Shown here piece after piece: positions 1 through 11,941 of a stretch of 64,000 bases of DNA; positions within the stretch are counted from its first letter, which is position 1, and each line of letters begins with the position of its first letter. The translations under genes and the position numbers were made by a program. Source of the DNA: Amphiura filiformis. Taxonomy: Eukaryota; Echinodermata; Ophiuroidea; Amphilepidida; Amphiuridae. The DNA lies in NCBI RefSeq assembly GCF_039555335.1, contig NC_092640.1:42939099-43003098 (forward strand), written 5' to 3'. The notes below the pieces were generated by a model. The model was given only the letters and a program-made list of their open reading frames with translations. It did not search any database and was not told the DNA's origin.

Positions 1-2037
1 GCTTTATTGTTTTGTTTATTATTTTCTTTCCTTCATGTTCCCAATAATCTCTGCTATGTAAGTGTCGTTTTAAATTTTGGTCAACTTCTTCATTTTAACA
101 TTTCTTTATAGCTTTGCATTCGGCCTAATGCCGATTTTTATTCTAGGCGCGAGCAAAATTAATGCTGTTTTACCGGCCCCGGGATTTTACGCACTGAATC
201 CTCCCATTTTGCCTTCTGAATCATCATCATCTAGAACGTGTGTTAGGCAATGTTATTTTGGAACATTATTATTTTGAATGTTTTTTGCTTTCCTTGGTAT
301 CTTCTGTAGATAGCATTTAGGGCCTTGATTCATACCTCTAATTTTTTTCTTTATGTTTAATGATTTTTTTAATGATATGACTCTCTACCGAAGATAGCAA
401 TCATGCCGTGTTTTATATTAGACATAAAAGTCATTGTTTTTTTTTTTTTTTTTCTTTTTTTTTTTTTTGCTTTATTGTTTTGTTTATTATTTTCTTTCCT
501 TCATGTTCCCAATAATCTCTGCTATGTAAGTGTCGTTTTAAATTTTGGTCAACTTCTTCATTTTAACATTTCTTTATAGCTTTGCATTCGGCCTAATGCT
601 GATTTGTATTCTAGGCGCGCGCAAAATTAATGCTGTTTTACCTGCCCGGGATTTTACGCACTGAATCCTCCCATTTTGCCTTCTGAATCATCATCATCTA
701 GAACGTGTGTTAGGCAATGTTTTTTTGGAACATTAATATTTTGAATGTTTTTTGCTTTCCTTGCTATCTTCTGTAGATAGCATTTAGGGCCTTGATTCAT
801 ACCTCTAATTTTTTTCTTTATGTTTAATGATTTTTTTAATGATATGACTCTCTACCGAAGATAGCAATCATGCCGGGTTTATATGAGACAAAAAAGTCAT
901 TGTTTTGTTTTTTGTTTTGTTTTCTTTTTGTTTTGCTTTATTGTTTTGTTTATTATTTTCTTTCCTTCATGTTCCCAATAATCTCTGCTATGTAAGTGTC
1001 GTTTTAAATTTTGGTCAACTTCTTCATTTTAACATTTCTTTATAGCTTTGCATTCGGCCTAATGCCGATTTTTATTCTAGGCGCGCAAAATTAATGCTGT
1101 TTTACCAGCCCCGGATTTTACGCACTGAATCCTCCCATTTTGCCTTCTGAATCATCATCATCTAGAACGTGTGTTAGGCAATGTTATTTTGGAACATTAT
1201 TATTTTGAATGTTTTTTGCTTTCCTTGCTATCTTCTGTAGATAGCATTTAGGGCCTTGATTCATACCTCTAATTTTTTTTTTTTTTTTTAATGATTTTTT
1301 TTAATGATTTGACTCTCTACCGAAGATAGCAATCATGCTGGGTTTGTATGAGACAAAAAAGTCATTGTTTTGTTTTTTTTTTTGTTTTGTTTTTGTTTTC
1401 TTTTTGTTTTGCTTTATTGTTTTGTTTATTATTTTCTTTCCTTCATGTTCCCAATAATCTCTGCTATGTAAGTGTCGTTTTAAATTTTGGTCAACTTCTT
1501 CATTTTAACATTTCTTTATAGCTTTGCATTCGGCCTAATGCCGATTTTTATTCTAGGCGCGCGCAAAATTAAAGCTGTTTTACCGGCCCCGGGATTTTAC
1601 GCACTGAATCCTCCCATTTTGCCTTCTGAATCATCATCATCTACAAACGTGTGTTAGGCAATGTTATTTTGGAACATTATTATTTTAAATGTTTTTTGCT
1701 TTCCTTGCTATCTTCTGTAGATAGCATTTAGGGCCTTGATTCATACCTCTAATTTTTTTCTTTATGTTTAATGATTTTTTTAATGACATGACTCTCTACC
1801 GAAGATAGCAATCATGCCGGGTTTATATGAGACAAAAAAGTCATTGTTTTGTTTTTTTGTTTTGTTTTGTTTTTGTTTTCTTTTTTGTTTTGCTTTATTG
1901 TTTTGTTTATTATTTTCTTTCCTTCATGCTCCCAATAATCTCTGCTTTGTAAGTGTCGTTTTAAATTTTGGTCAACTTCTTCATTTTAACATTTCTTTAT
2001 AGCTTTGCATTCGGCCTAATGCCGATTTTTATTCTAG
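1..2037 (+). repeat. ~470-bp satellite, array segment 1
   Basis: About 4.3 head-to-tail monomers of roughly 465-480 bp. The landmark TTTGCATTCGGCCTAATG recurs near 114, 582, 1046, 1523 and 2005. Each monomer holds a T/G-rich stretch (TTTTGTTTTG), the block GCGCGCGCAAAATTAATG, a short perfect hairpin (GCTATCT...AGATAGC) and CCGAAGATAGCAATCATGCC. Copies differ mainly in homopolymer lengths and single bases. Short open frames of 60-70 codons recur in every copy but carry no recognisable domain and are by-products of the repeat. The segment stops inside a monomer at TTATTCTAG, where the 29-bp minisatellite begins. Confidence 0.95.
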
Positions 2038-4431
2038 TCTGAAAAAGGGAAAAGATGATCAACAAGGCTGAAAAAGGGAAAAGATGATCGACAAGGCTGA
2101 AAAAGGGAAAAGATGATCGACAAGGCTGAAAAAGGGAAAATATGTTCAACAAGGCTGAAAAAGGGAAAAGATGATCAACAAGGCTGAAAAAGGGAAACGA
2201 TGATCAACAAAGCTGAAAAAGAGAAAAGATGATCAACAAAGCTGAAAAAGAGAAAAGATGATCAACAAGGCTGAAAAAGAGAAAAGATGATCAACAAGGC
2301 TGAAAAAGGAAAAGATGATCAACAAGGCTGAAAAAGGGAAAAGATGATCAACAAGGCTGAAAAAGAGAAACGATGATCAACAAGGCTGAAAAAGGGAAAA
2401 GATGATCAACAAGGCTGAAAAAGGGAAAAGATGATCAACAAGGTTGAAAAAGGGAAAAGATGATCAACAAGGCTGAAAAAGAGAAAAGATGATTAACAAA
2501 GCTGAAAAAGAGAAAAGATGATCAACAAAGCTGAAAAAGAGAAAAGATGATTAACAAAGCTGAAAAAGAGAAAAGATGATCAACAAGGCTGAAAAAGGAA
2601 AAAGATGATCAACAAGGCTGAAAAAGAGAAAAGATGATCAACAAGGCTGAAAAAGAGAAAAGATGATCAACAAGGTTGAAAAAGGGAAAAGATGATCAAC
2701 AAGGTTGAAAAAGGGAAAAGATGATCAACAAGGCTGAAAAAGGAAAAGATGATCAACAAGGCTGAAAAAGGGAAAAGATGATCAACAAGGCTGAAAAAGA
2801 GAAAAGATGATCAACAAGGCTGAAAAAGAGAAAAGATGATCAACAAGGCTGAAAAAAGGAAAAGATGATCAACAAGGCTGAAAAAGGGAAAAGATGATCA
2901 ACAAGGCTGAAAAAGGGAAAAGATGATCAACAAGGTTGAAAAAGGGAAAAGATGATCAACAAGCCTAAAAAAGGGAAAAGATGATCAACAAGCCTGAAAA
3001 AGGGAAAAGATGATCAACAAGGCTGAAAAAGGGAAAAGATGATCAACAAGGCTGAAAAAGGGAAAAGATGATCAACAAGGCTGAAAAAGGGAAAAGATGA
3101 TCAACAAGGTTGAAAAAGGAAAAGATGATCAACAAGGTTGAAAAAGGGAAAAGATGATCAACAAGGCTGAAAAAGGGAAAAGATGACCAACAAGGCTGAA
3201 AAAGGGAAAAGATGATCAACAAGGCTGAAAAAGAGAAAAGATGATCAACAAAGCTCAAAAAGAGAAAAGATGATCAACAAGGCTGAAAAAAGGAAAAGAT
3301 GATCAACAAGGCTGAAAAAGGGAAAAGATGATCAACAAGGCTGAAAAAGGGAAAAGATGATCAACAAGGTTGAAAAAGGGAAAAGATGATCAACAAGCCT
3401 GAAAAAGGGAAAAGATGATCAACAAGGTTGAAAAAGGAAAAGATGATCAACAAGGCTGAAAAAGGGAAAAGATGATCAACAAGGCTGAAAAAGGGAAAAG
3501 ATGATCAACAAGGCTGAAAAAGGGAAAAGATGATCAACAAGGCTGAAAAAGGGAAAAGATGATCAACAAGGCTGAAAAAGGAAAAGATGATCAACAAGGC
3601 TGAAAAAGAGAAAAGATGATCAACAAGGCTGAAAAAGGGAAAAGATGATCAACAAGGCTGAAAAAGGGAAAAGATGATCAACAAGGCTGAAAAAGGGAAA
3701 AGATGATCAACAAGGCTGAAAAAGAGAAAAGATGATCAACAAGGCTGAAAAAAGGGAAAAGATGATCAACAAGGCTGAAAAAGGGAAAAGATGATCAACA
3801 AGGTTGAAAAAGGGAAAAGATGATCAACAAGGCTGAAAAAGGGAAAAGATGATCAACAAGGCTGAAAAAGGGAAAAGATGATCAACAAGTCTGAAAAAGA
3901 GAAAAGATGATCAACAAAGCTGAAAAAGAGAAAAGATGATCAACAAGGCTGAAAAAAGGAAAAGATGATCAACAAGGCTGAAAAAGGGAAAAGATGATCA
4001 ACAAGGCTGAAAAAGGAAAAAGATGATCAACAAGGCTGAAAAGGGAAAAGATGATCAACAAGGCTGAAAAAGGGAAAAGATGATCAACAAGGCTGAAAAA
4101 GAGAAAAGATGATCAACAAGGATGAAAAAGGGAAAAGATGATCAACAAGGCTGAAAAAGAGAAAAGATGATCAACAAGGCTGAAAAAGGAAAAGATGATC
4201 AACAAGGCTGAAAAAGGAAAAGATGATCAACAAGGCTGAAAAAGAGAAAAGATGATCAACAAGGCTGAAAAAGGAAAAGATGACCAACAAGGTTTAAAAA
4301 GAGAAAAGATGAGCAACAAGGCTGAAAAAGGGAAAAGATGATCAACAAGGCTGAAAAAGAGAAAAGATGATCAACAAGGCTGAAAAAGGAAAAGATGATC
4401 AACAAGGTTTAAAAAGAGAAAAGATGATCAA
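2038..4431 (+). repeat. 29-bp minisatellite array inside the satellite
   Basis: About 82 tandem copies of a purine-rich 29-bp unit (GCTGAAAAAGGGAAAAGATG plus ATCAACAAG) with 27-30 bp length variants. Common variants are GAGAAAAG for GGGAAAAG and GTTG for GCTG. The array interrupts a satellite monomer: the monomer reads CGATTTTTATTCTAG up to 2037 and resumes at 4432 with CTAGGCGCGCGC, so CTAG (2034-2037 and 4432-4435) flanks both sides. That is either a 4-bp duplication or microhomology. It is not a CRISPR array, since it has no spacers. Confidence 0.95.
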
Positions 4432-6363
4432 CTAGGCGCGCGCAAAATTAATGCTGTTTTACCGGCCCCGGGATTTTACGCACTGAATCCTCCCATTTTG
4501 CCTTCTGAATCATCATCATCTAGAACGTGTGTTAGGCAATGTTATTTTGGAACATTATTATTTTGAATGTTTTTTGCTTTCCTTGCTATCTTCTGTAGAT
4601 AGCATTTAGGGCCTTGATTCATACCTCTAATTTTTTTCTTTATGTTTAGTGATTTTTTTAATGATATGACTCTCTACCGAAGATAGCAATCATGCCGGGT
4701 TTATATGAGACAAAAAAGTCATTGTTTTGTTTTTTTGTTTTGTATTCTTTTTGTTTTCTTTTTGTTTTGCTTTATTGTTTTGTTTATTATTTTCTTTCCT
4801 TCATGTTCCCAATAATCTCTGCTATGTAAGTGTCGTTTTAAATTTTGGTCAACTTCTTCATTTTTACATTTCTTTATAGCTTTGCATTCGGCCTAATGCC
4901 GATTTTTATTCTAGGCGCGCGCAAAATTAATGATGTTTTACCGGCCCCGGGATTTTACGCACTGAATCCTCCCATTTTGCCTTCTAAATCATCATCATCT
5001 AGAACGTGTGTTAGGCAATGTTATTTTGGAACATTATTGTTTTGAATGTTTTTGGCTTTCCTTGCTATCTTCTGTAGATAGCATTTAGGGCCTTGATTCA
5101 TACCTCTAATTTTTTTCTTTATGTTTAATGATTTTTTTTAATGATATGACTCTCTACCGAAGATAGCAATCATGCCGGGTTTATATGAGACAAAAAAGTC
5201 ATTGTTTTGTTTTTTTTGTTTTGTTTTGTTTTTGTTTTCTTTTTGTTTTGCTTTATTGTTTTGTTTATTATTTTCTTTCCTTCATGTTCCCAATAATCTC
5301 TGCTATGTAAGTGTCGTTTTAAATTTTGGTCAACTTCTTCATTTTAACATTTCTTTATAGCTTTGCATTCGGCCTAATGCCGATTTTTTATTCTAGGCGC
5401 GCGCAAAATTAATGCTGTTTTACCGGCCCCGGGATTTTACGCACTGAATCCTCCCATTTTGCCTTCTGAATCATCATCATCTAGAACGTGTGTTAGGCAA
5501 TGTTATTTTGGAACATTATTATTTTGAATGTTTTTTGCTTTCCTTGCTATCTTCTGTAGATAGCATTTAGGGCCTTGATTCATACCTCTAATTGTTTTCT
5601 TTATGTTTAATGATTTTTTTAATGATATGACTCTCTACCGAAGATAGCAATCATGCCGGGTTTATATGAGACAAAAAGTCATTGTTTTGTTTTTTTGTTT
5701 TGTTTTGTTTTTGTTTTCTTTTTGTTTTGCTTTATTGTTTTTTGTTGTTTTTTTCCTTCATGTTCCCAATAATCTCTGCTATGTAAGTGTCGTTTAAAAT
5801 TTTGGTCAACTTCTTCATATTAACATTTCTTTATAGCTTTGCATTCGGCCTAATGCCGATTTTTATTCTAGGCGCGCTCAAAATTAATGCTGTTTTACCG
5901 GCCCCGGGATTTTACGCACTGAATCCTCTCATTTTGCCTTCTGAATCATCATCATCTAGAACGTGTGTTAGGCAATGTTATTTTGGAACATTATTATTTT
6001 GAATGTTTTTGCTTTCCTTGCTATCTTCTGTAGATAGCATTTAGGGCCTTGATTCATACCTCTATTTTTTTTCTTTATGTTTAATGATTTTTTTAATGAT
6101 ATGACTCTCTACCGAAGATAGCAATCATGCCGGGTTTATATGAGACAAAAAAGTCATTGTTTTGTTTTTTTGTTTTGTTTTGTTTTTGTTTTCTTTTTTT
6201 TTTGCTTTATTGTTTTGTTTATTATTTTCTTTCCTTCATGTTCCCAATAATCTCTGCTATGTAAGTGTCGTTTTAAATTTTGGTCAACTTCTTCATTTTA
6301 ACAAAAAGTCATTGTTTTGTTTTTTTGTTTTGTTTTCTTTTTGTTTTGCTTTATTGTTTTGTT
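4432..6363 (+). repeat. ~470-bp satellite, array segment 2
   Basis: Continuation of the same satellite, resuming mid-monomer after the minisatellite. The landmark TTTGCATTCGG occurs near 4880, 5362 and 5836. Near 6302 a monomer jumps from TTCATTTTAAC straight to AAAAAGTCATTG, skipping most of a unit, which indicates an unequal-exchange or deletion junction. The segment is cut at TTGTTTTGTT by the element at 6364. Confidence 0.93.
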
Positions 6364-7447
6364 AGTCTAGCCGAGCGGCGGCTAGACTCCTGTTTCCCAG
6401 TAGTTTCTTTCTTCTTCTTCTTCTTCTTCTTCTTCTTCTTCTTCTTCTTCTTCTTCTTCTTTCTGTCAACATTTAACATAATTTGCTCTAGCTCCTTTAT
6501 TATTTGACCGATTATGACCAAACTTGGGCACAAGCTCCACTACCCCAGCCTTTACATTTGACATGACCCATTTGGGGTCAAACGTCATGCATGAGTAATT
6601 TTGGCTAAAATGTGATTTTACCAAAAATGCTTCTTCTCCTACAGATTACATGGTACAGTAATGAGATTTATACATTGACCTTGGCTATAGCCGGGGCCTA
6701 TGGGGTCCTCACAGATTTGGGGTCAAAGGTCATTAAGGTGGTATTTCCGGCACATAACCAAATACCTTCAAAATGCTTCTTTTCCTACAGATTCTATGGT
6801 ACAGAGATGCGACTGACACATATGCATTGACATTAGTTGGTGTCTATGGGGTCCTCACAGATTTTGAGTTCAAGGTCATACAGGGGACAAAAATGGTTGA
6901 TTACTGAAAATCACTTTAAAATTCAATATTTTCTGCATATTACGTGCTGTGATCATCCGAATAATGCCAAAAGGGCTCTAGCATTATGTTCATATACGAC
7001 TGTAATCAGATTTGGCTTAAACATGGAGGAGGGGTCTGTTTTGGGGTCAAAAGGGGTAAAATTCTAAAGTTTGTCCGATTGAAATGAAATTTAGTATATG
7101 TGATCTTGATATGATTCAAAATATATTGGAGGTCATGTCAAGGTCAGCAGAGGTCAACCAAAGGTCAAAAGGGGTCAAGTTCTAAAGTTTGTCCAATTTA
7201 AATGAAAATTAGTGTATGTGATCTTGATATGTTTCAAAATATAATGGATGTCATTTCAAGGTCACCAGAGGTCAACCAAAGGTCAAGAGGGGTCAAATTG
7301 CAAAGTTTGTTCAATTTGCATGGAAATTAGTATACGTTATGTGGATATGATGCAAAATATGTGGTGAAGGTCATTTCCAGGTCATCAGAGGTCATTTCAA
7401 GGTCACGGCTAGACTTCGCAGCCTTACTAAGGATGCAATATATCTAG
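6364..7447 (+). mobile_element. Hairpin element A1 (Helentron-like, non-autonomous, complete)
   Basis: A 1,084-bp insertion into the satellite. The 5' end is a hairpin, AGTCTAGCCG-agcgg-CGGCTAGACT (6364-6388), followed by a (CTT)n tract (about 6405-6461). A GGTCA-rich core with roughly 125-bp internal repeats follows. The 3' end repeats one hairpin arm (CGGCTAGACT) and finishes ATGCAATATATCTAG. The intact satellite reads TTGTTTTGTTTATTATT; here it is TTGTTTTGTT, element, TTTATTATT, so two extra T bases accompany the insertion. No protein is encoded. Asymmetric terminal repeats, an internal microsatellite, a CTAG end and TT insertion match Helentron-associated (HINE) or pearl-type elements. 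That assignment is inference. Confidence 0.8.
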
Positions 7448-7540
7448 TTTATTATTTTCTTTCCTTCATGTTCCCAATAATCTCTGCTATGTAAGTGTCG
7501 TTTTAAATTTTGGTCAACTTCTTCATTTTAACATTTCTTT
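7448..7540 (+). repeat. Satellite remnant between two insertions
   Basis: About 93 bp of the satellite monomer (from TTTATTATTTTC to AACATTTCTTT) separates element A1 from the nested complex. It continues on the far side of the nest at 14208 with TTATAGCTTTGCATTCGG. Confidence 0.93.
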
Positions 7541-7645
7541 AGTCCAGCCGAGCAACGGCTGGACTCTTGAATCCCAGTGGTTTCTTCTTAGTCCAGCCGA
7601 GCAACGGCTGGACTCTTGCATCCCAGCGGTTTCTGCTTCTTCTTT

Positions 7646-7698
7646 AGTCTAGCCGAGCGGCGGCTAGACTCCTGTTTCCCAGTAGTTTCTTTCTTCTT
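7646..7698 (+). mobile_element. Hairpin element A3, 5' end only
   Basis: A 5' hairpin (AGTCTAGCCG...CGGCTAGACT) and the start of the CTT tract, identical in layout to A1 and A4. Element C1 is inserted in its microsatellite at 7699. No separate 3' end that would close this copy is seen: only one A-type terminus (11902-11905) is available for the two A-type starts at 7646 and 8729. Its 3' part was probably lost by deletion. Confidence 0.6.
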
Positions 7699-8708
7699 AC
7701 CTAGCCGGGACACCGGCTAGGTCTTGTGATGCTATCGGATCTTTCTTCTTCTGGCAACACGTGCGTGACTTGCCACGTTTCGCCCTAGCTCTCTTATGCT
7801 TTGACAGATTTCAACCATACTTGAGCCAAATGACCACTGGACTAGGTCAAACCTTACATTTGACTTTGACCTGACTCTGACCTTTGACCTTGACCTTATG
7901 GCCAAAAATGTTGATTTAAAAAAAAATGCTACTCCTTCCACAAATTACATGCAATGATCATGTGACTCATGCATATGAAACAACATGTGACAGTGCTTAA
8001 AAATTACTAAAAAGAAATGAGGTCAAAAATAATTAAAAGGTCATTTCCGGTAAAAGTCTGAAAAATTTGTAAAAAATATTCAAAAAATCACTGTCTTTAC
8101 AAATTACATAGCAGAGAGTCGCCATTAGCACACATGCATTGCTACTAGCCAGTGTCTTTAGGATGCCTACAGTTTTGGGGTCAAAGGTCATTAAGGGGTT
8201 ACTTCCGGTCAAAAACCAAAATTATCAAAAATGTTCAAAAAATTTGTATCTCAAAATGTAAACAGACCAGAGTGACATAAACTTCATATATGCATTACTG
8301 TTACCCAATGTATGCACGGTATTGTTATTTTTTTGGTCAAAGGTCATTTAGACGTCATTTCCGGTTTTAAGCTAAATAACTTTAAGAATTTTTATCTCCA
8401 TAACTGAGCATAGTAGATTTATTTTATTTAAACTGTAACAATGCATTTTCGCGGTGTGTATGAGGTTTTTTTTATATTGGGGTCAAAGGTCATTAAGGAG
8501 GTCAAAACGTCAAATTTGCAAAAAAATGTTTAAAATTACGGAACAGTAGCTGTATCTCAGCCTATGGAAGACGGATAAAGCCCCTACATGCTACAGTGAA
8601 GCACCATTAATGGTGTGAGATGTCCATAATAGCCGGTCAAATGTCAAACTTTAAGTTAAGACTGGCATTTCCGGCCCCGGCTCGGTCCAGATCTGTAACC
8701 AGATCTAG
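7699..8708 (+). mobile_element. Hairpin element C1 (third family, complete)
   Basis: 1,010 bp. The 5' hairpin is ACCTAGCCGG-gaca-CCGGCTAGGT (7699-7722), followed by TTCTTCTTC. The core has GGTCAAAGGTCATT motifs (for example near 8179 and 8482). The 3' end has CCGGCT, then a 7-bp stem AGATCTG-taac-CAGATCT (8689-8706), and ends CTAG (8705-8708). The flanks are CTTCTT on the left and TTCTTCTT on the right, so it sits in the CTT tract of an A-type element. The terminal layout matches families A, B and D although the sequence differs. Confidence 0.72.
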
Positions 8709-8796
8709 TTCTTCTTCTTCTTCTTCTTAGTCTAGCCGAGCGGCGGCTAGACTCCTGTTTCCCAGTAGTTTCTTTCTTCTTCTTCTTCTTCTTCTT

Positions 8797-9925
8797 ACAC
8801 AGCCGTGACGTTAGTCACGGCTGTGTCTTTTTTCTTACAGGTTCTTTCTTCTTTCTTTCTTCTTTCTTCTTCTTTCTGCCGACCACTACATTTGCTCTAG
8901 CACTTACATGCTTACGCCGATTTTGACCTAACTTGGTCACAACCATCATTGACCATGCCCCTACATGTCATATGAAACTCGTGGGGTCAAAGGTCACGCA
9001 GGGGTCATAGGGGTCAAAAACGTGATTTCAACTCAAAATGCTTCTTCTCCTACAGATTACGTATGACGGTGACCCCACTTGCACACATGCATTACTATTA
9101 CCCAGTGTCTATGGGGTCCTCACAGATTTGGGGTCAAAGGTCATTAAGGGGTCACTTCCGGTATAAAACGAAAAACCTTCAAAAATTTTTATTTGCTAAC
9201 AAAAACATAGGACAGTAACGGTATGTTCACACATAAATTGTAATAACCCTGTGTATATGTGGTATTTTTGTATTTAGGGTCAAAGGTCATTAAGGGGCCA
9301 CTTCCGGTACAAAACGAAATACCTTTAAAATGCTTCTTCTCCCACAAATTACGTAGGACAGTAACACCACTTGCATACATGCATTGTTATTATCCAGTGT
9401 CTATGGGGTCCTCACAGATTTGGGGTCAAAGGTCATTAAGGGGTCACTTCCGGTATAAAACGAAAAACCGTCAAAAATTTTATTTGCTAAGAAAAACATA
9501 GGACAGTAACGGTATGTTCACACATGAATTGTGGATACCCAATTCATATGTGGTATTTTTTTTTTGGGGTCAAACGTCATTAAGGGGTCACTTCCGGTAT
9601 AAAACGAAAAACCGTCAAAATTTTTTATTTGCTAAGAAAAACATAGGACAGTAACGGTATATTCACACATGAATTGTGGGTACTCAATTCATATGTGGTA
9701 TTTTTTTATTTGGGGTCAAATGTCATTAAGGGGTCACTTCCGGTCTGAGACGAAAAACCTTCAAAATGCCCCTTCTGCCACAAGTAACATAGCAAAGTGG
9801 TGCCACATGCACCCATGCATTGACATTAGCCAATGTCTATGGCCGTTTTCATATATTTTGGGGTCAAAGGTCATTAGGGGTAACAGCACGGCTGTGTTCG
9901 TGGGTTAGACCACAGCTTAGTCTAG
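8797..9925 (+). mobile_element. Hairpin element D1 (fourth family, ~146-bp core repeats)
   Basis: The 5' hairpin ACACAGCCGTGAC-gtta-GTCACGGCTGTGT (8797-8826) has a perfect 13-bp stem and is followed by TTTC/CTTTC simple repeat. The core is about five tandem copies of a ~146-bp module (marks near 9131, 9277, 9423, 9570 and 9713) containing GGGTCAAAGGTCA, a third GGGTCA and CACTTCCGGT. The 3' end repeats the arm CACGGCTGTGT (9887-9897) and a small hairpin GTGG...CCAC. The exact end lies between 9919 and 9925. No ORF of note is present. Tandem cores plus a microsatellite resemble the pearl elements known from bivalves; the relation is inferred. Confidence 0.7.
9131..9162 (+). promoter_or_regulatory. 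Composite DR1-DR5 plus ETS motif cassette (representative copy)
   Basis: Reads GGGTCA-a-AGGTCA (DR1), then five bases, then GGGTCA (DR5), overlapping CACTTCCGGT, the reverse complement of the consensus ETS site ACCGGAAGTG. The cassette recurs with few changes at about 9277, 9423, 9577, 9713, 10264, 10556 and 10702, and in a weaker form at 8179. Motif identity is direct; any binding is inference. Confidence 0.45.
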
Positions 9926-9927
9926 TT

Positions 9928-10909
9928 ACACAGCCGTGACGTTAGTCACGGCTGTGTCTTTTTTCTTACAGGTTCTTTCTTCTTTCTTTCTTTCTTTCTT
10001 CTTTCTTTCTGCCGACCACTACATTTGCTCTAGCACTTACATGCTTGTACCGATTTTGACCTAACTTGGTCACAACCATCATTGACCATGCCCCTACATG
10101 TCATATGTAACTCGTGGGGTCAAAGGTCAAGCAGGGGTCATAGGTGTCAAAAACGTGATTTCAACTCAAAATGCTTCTTCTCTCACAGATTACGTAGGAG
10201 AGTGACACCACTTGCACACATGCATTGTTATTATCCAGTGTCTATGGGGTCCTCACAGATTTGGGGTCAAAGGTCATTAAAGGGTCACTTCCGGTATAAA
10301 ACGAAAAACCTTCAAACATTTTTATTTGCTAAGAAAAACATAGGACAGTAACGGTATGTTCACAAATTAATTTTATTTACTCTGTGCATATGTGGTATTT
10401 TTTTATTTAGGGTCAAATGTCATTAAGGGGCTACTTCCGGTATAAAACGAAATTCCTTTAAAATGCTTCTTCTCCCACAAATTACGTATGACAGTGACGC
10501 TACTTGCACACATGCATTGTTATTACCCAGTGTCTATGGGGTCCTCACAAATTTGGAATCAAAGGTCATTAAGGGGTCACTTCCGGTATAAAACGAAAAA
10601 CCTTCAAAATTTTTATTTGCTAAGAAAAACATTGGAGGGTGATGGTATATTCACACGTGAATTGTGTTTACCTATTGTACATGTGGTATTTTTTCATTTG
10701 GGGTCAAAGGTCATTAAGGGGTCACTTCCGGTCTGAGACGAAAAACCTTCAAAATGCCCCTTTCTGCCACAAATAACATAGCAAAGTGGTGCCACTTGGA
10801 CCCATACATTGACATTAGCCAATGTCTATGGGCGTTTTATATATTTTGAGGTCAAAGGTCATTAAGGCGTCAAAACACGGCTGTGTTCGTGGTCTTAGAC
10901 CACAGCTAA
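9928..10909 (+). mobile_element. Hairpin element D2, abutting D1
   Basis: Same 13-bp-stem 5' hairpin as D1, starting at 9928. It has fewer core modules (near 10264, 10410, 10556 and 10702), the 3' arm CACGGCTGTGT, the palindrome GTGGTCTTAGACCAC and an end CTAA (10906-10909). CTAA still fits the CTRR rule of Helitron-type ends. To the right, TTCTTCTTC continues the host A4 microsatellite. Confidence 0.7.
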
Positions 10910-11589
10910 TTCTTCTTCTTTCTGTCAACATTTAACATAATTTGCTCTAGCTCCTTTATTATTTGACCGATTATGACCAAACTTGGGCACAAGCTCCACT
11001 ACCCCAGCCTTTACATTTGACATGACCCATTTGGGGTCAAACGTCATGCATGAGTAATTTTGGCTAAAAAATTGATTTTGACCAAAAATGCTTCTTCTCC
11101 TACAGATTACATGGTACAGTAATGAGATTTGGACATTTACCTTGGCTATAGCCGGGGCCTATGGGGTCCTCACAGATTTGGGGTCAAAGGTCATTAAGGG
11201 GGTATTTCCGGCACATAACCAAATACCTTCAAAATGCTTCTTTTCCTACAGATTCTATGGTACAGAGATGCGACTGACACATATGCATTGACATTAGTTG
11301 GTGTCTATGGGGTCCTCACAGATTTTGAGTTCAAGGTCAAACAGGGGACAAAAATGGTTGATTACTGAAAATCACTTTAAAATTCAATATTTTCTGCATA
11401 TTACGTGCTGTGATCATCAGAATAATGCCAAAAGGGCTCTAGCATTATGTTCATATACGATTGTAATCAGATTTGGCTTAAACATGGAGGAGGGTCTGTT
11501 TTGGGGTCAAAAGGGGTAAAATTCTAAAGTTTGTCCAATTTAAATAAAAATTAGTATATGTGATCTTGATATGATTCAAAATATATTGG

Positions 11590-11637
11590 AGGTCATTTCA
11601 AGGTCACCAGAGGTCAACGAAAGGTCAAAAGGGGTCA
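11590..11637 (+). promoter_or_regulatory. Chain of five AGGTCA-type half sites in element A4
   Basis: AGGTCA at 11590, 11601, 11611 and 11622 and GGGTCA at 11632, all in one orientation, with spacers of 5, 4, 5 and 4 bases. A1 has the corresponding chain near 7250-7300. These are nuclear-receptor-type direct repeats; function is not shown. Confidence 0.4.
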
Positions 11638-11906
11638 AATTCTAATATTTGTCCAATTTAGATGAAAATTAGTATATGTGATCTTGATATGATTCAAAAT
11701 ATATTGGAGGTCATTTCAAGGTCACCAGAAGTCAACTAAAGGTCAAAAGGGGTCAAATTACAAAGTTTATTCAATTTGAATGAAAATTAGTATATGTTAT
11801 GTGGATATGATGCAAAATGTGGTGAAGGTCATTTCAAGGTCATCAGATGTCATTTCAAGGTCACGGCTAGACTTCGCAGCCTTACTAAGGATGCAATATA
11901 TCTAGT

Positions 11907-11941
<35 letters not shown>

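Larger units (their letters stand above)
8729..11905 (+). mobile_element. Hairpin element A4, opened by D1 and D2
   Basis: The 5' hairpin is at 8729-8753 (same sequence as A1), followed by a CTT tract to 8796. The core resumes at about 10910 (TTCTTCTTCTTTCTGTCAAC) and runs parallel to A1 at 6,460-7,447, ending CTAG at 11902-11905. The core is about 95% like A1 by eye. Two D-family elements occupy its microsatellite. Confidence 0.72.

Noticed and set aside
2038-4431. Possible CRISPR-like array
   Set aside because: Repeats are contiguous without spacers, the sequence is eukaryotic and there are no cas genes; it is a minisatellite.
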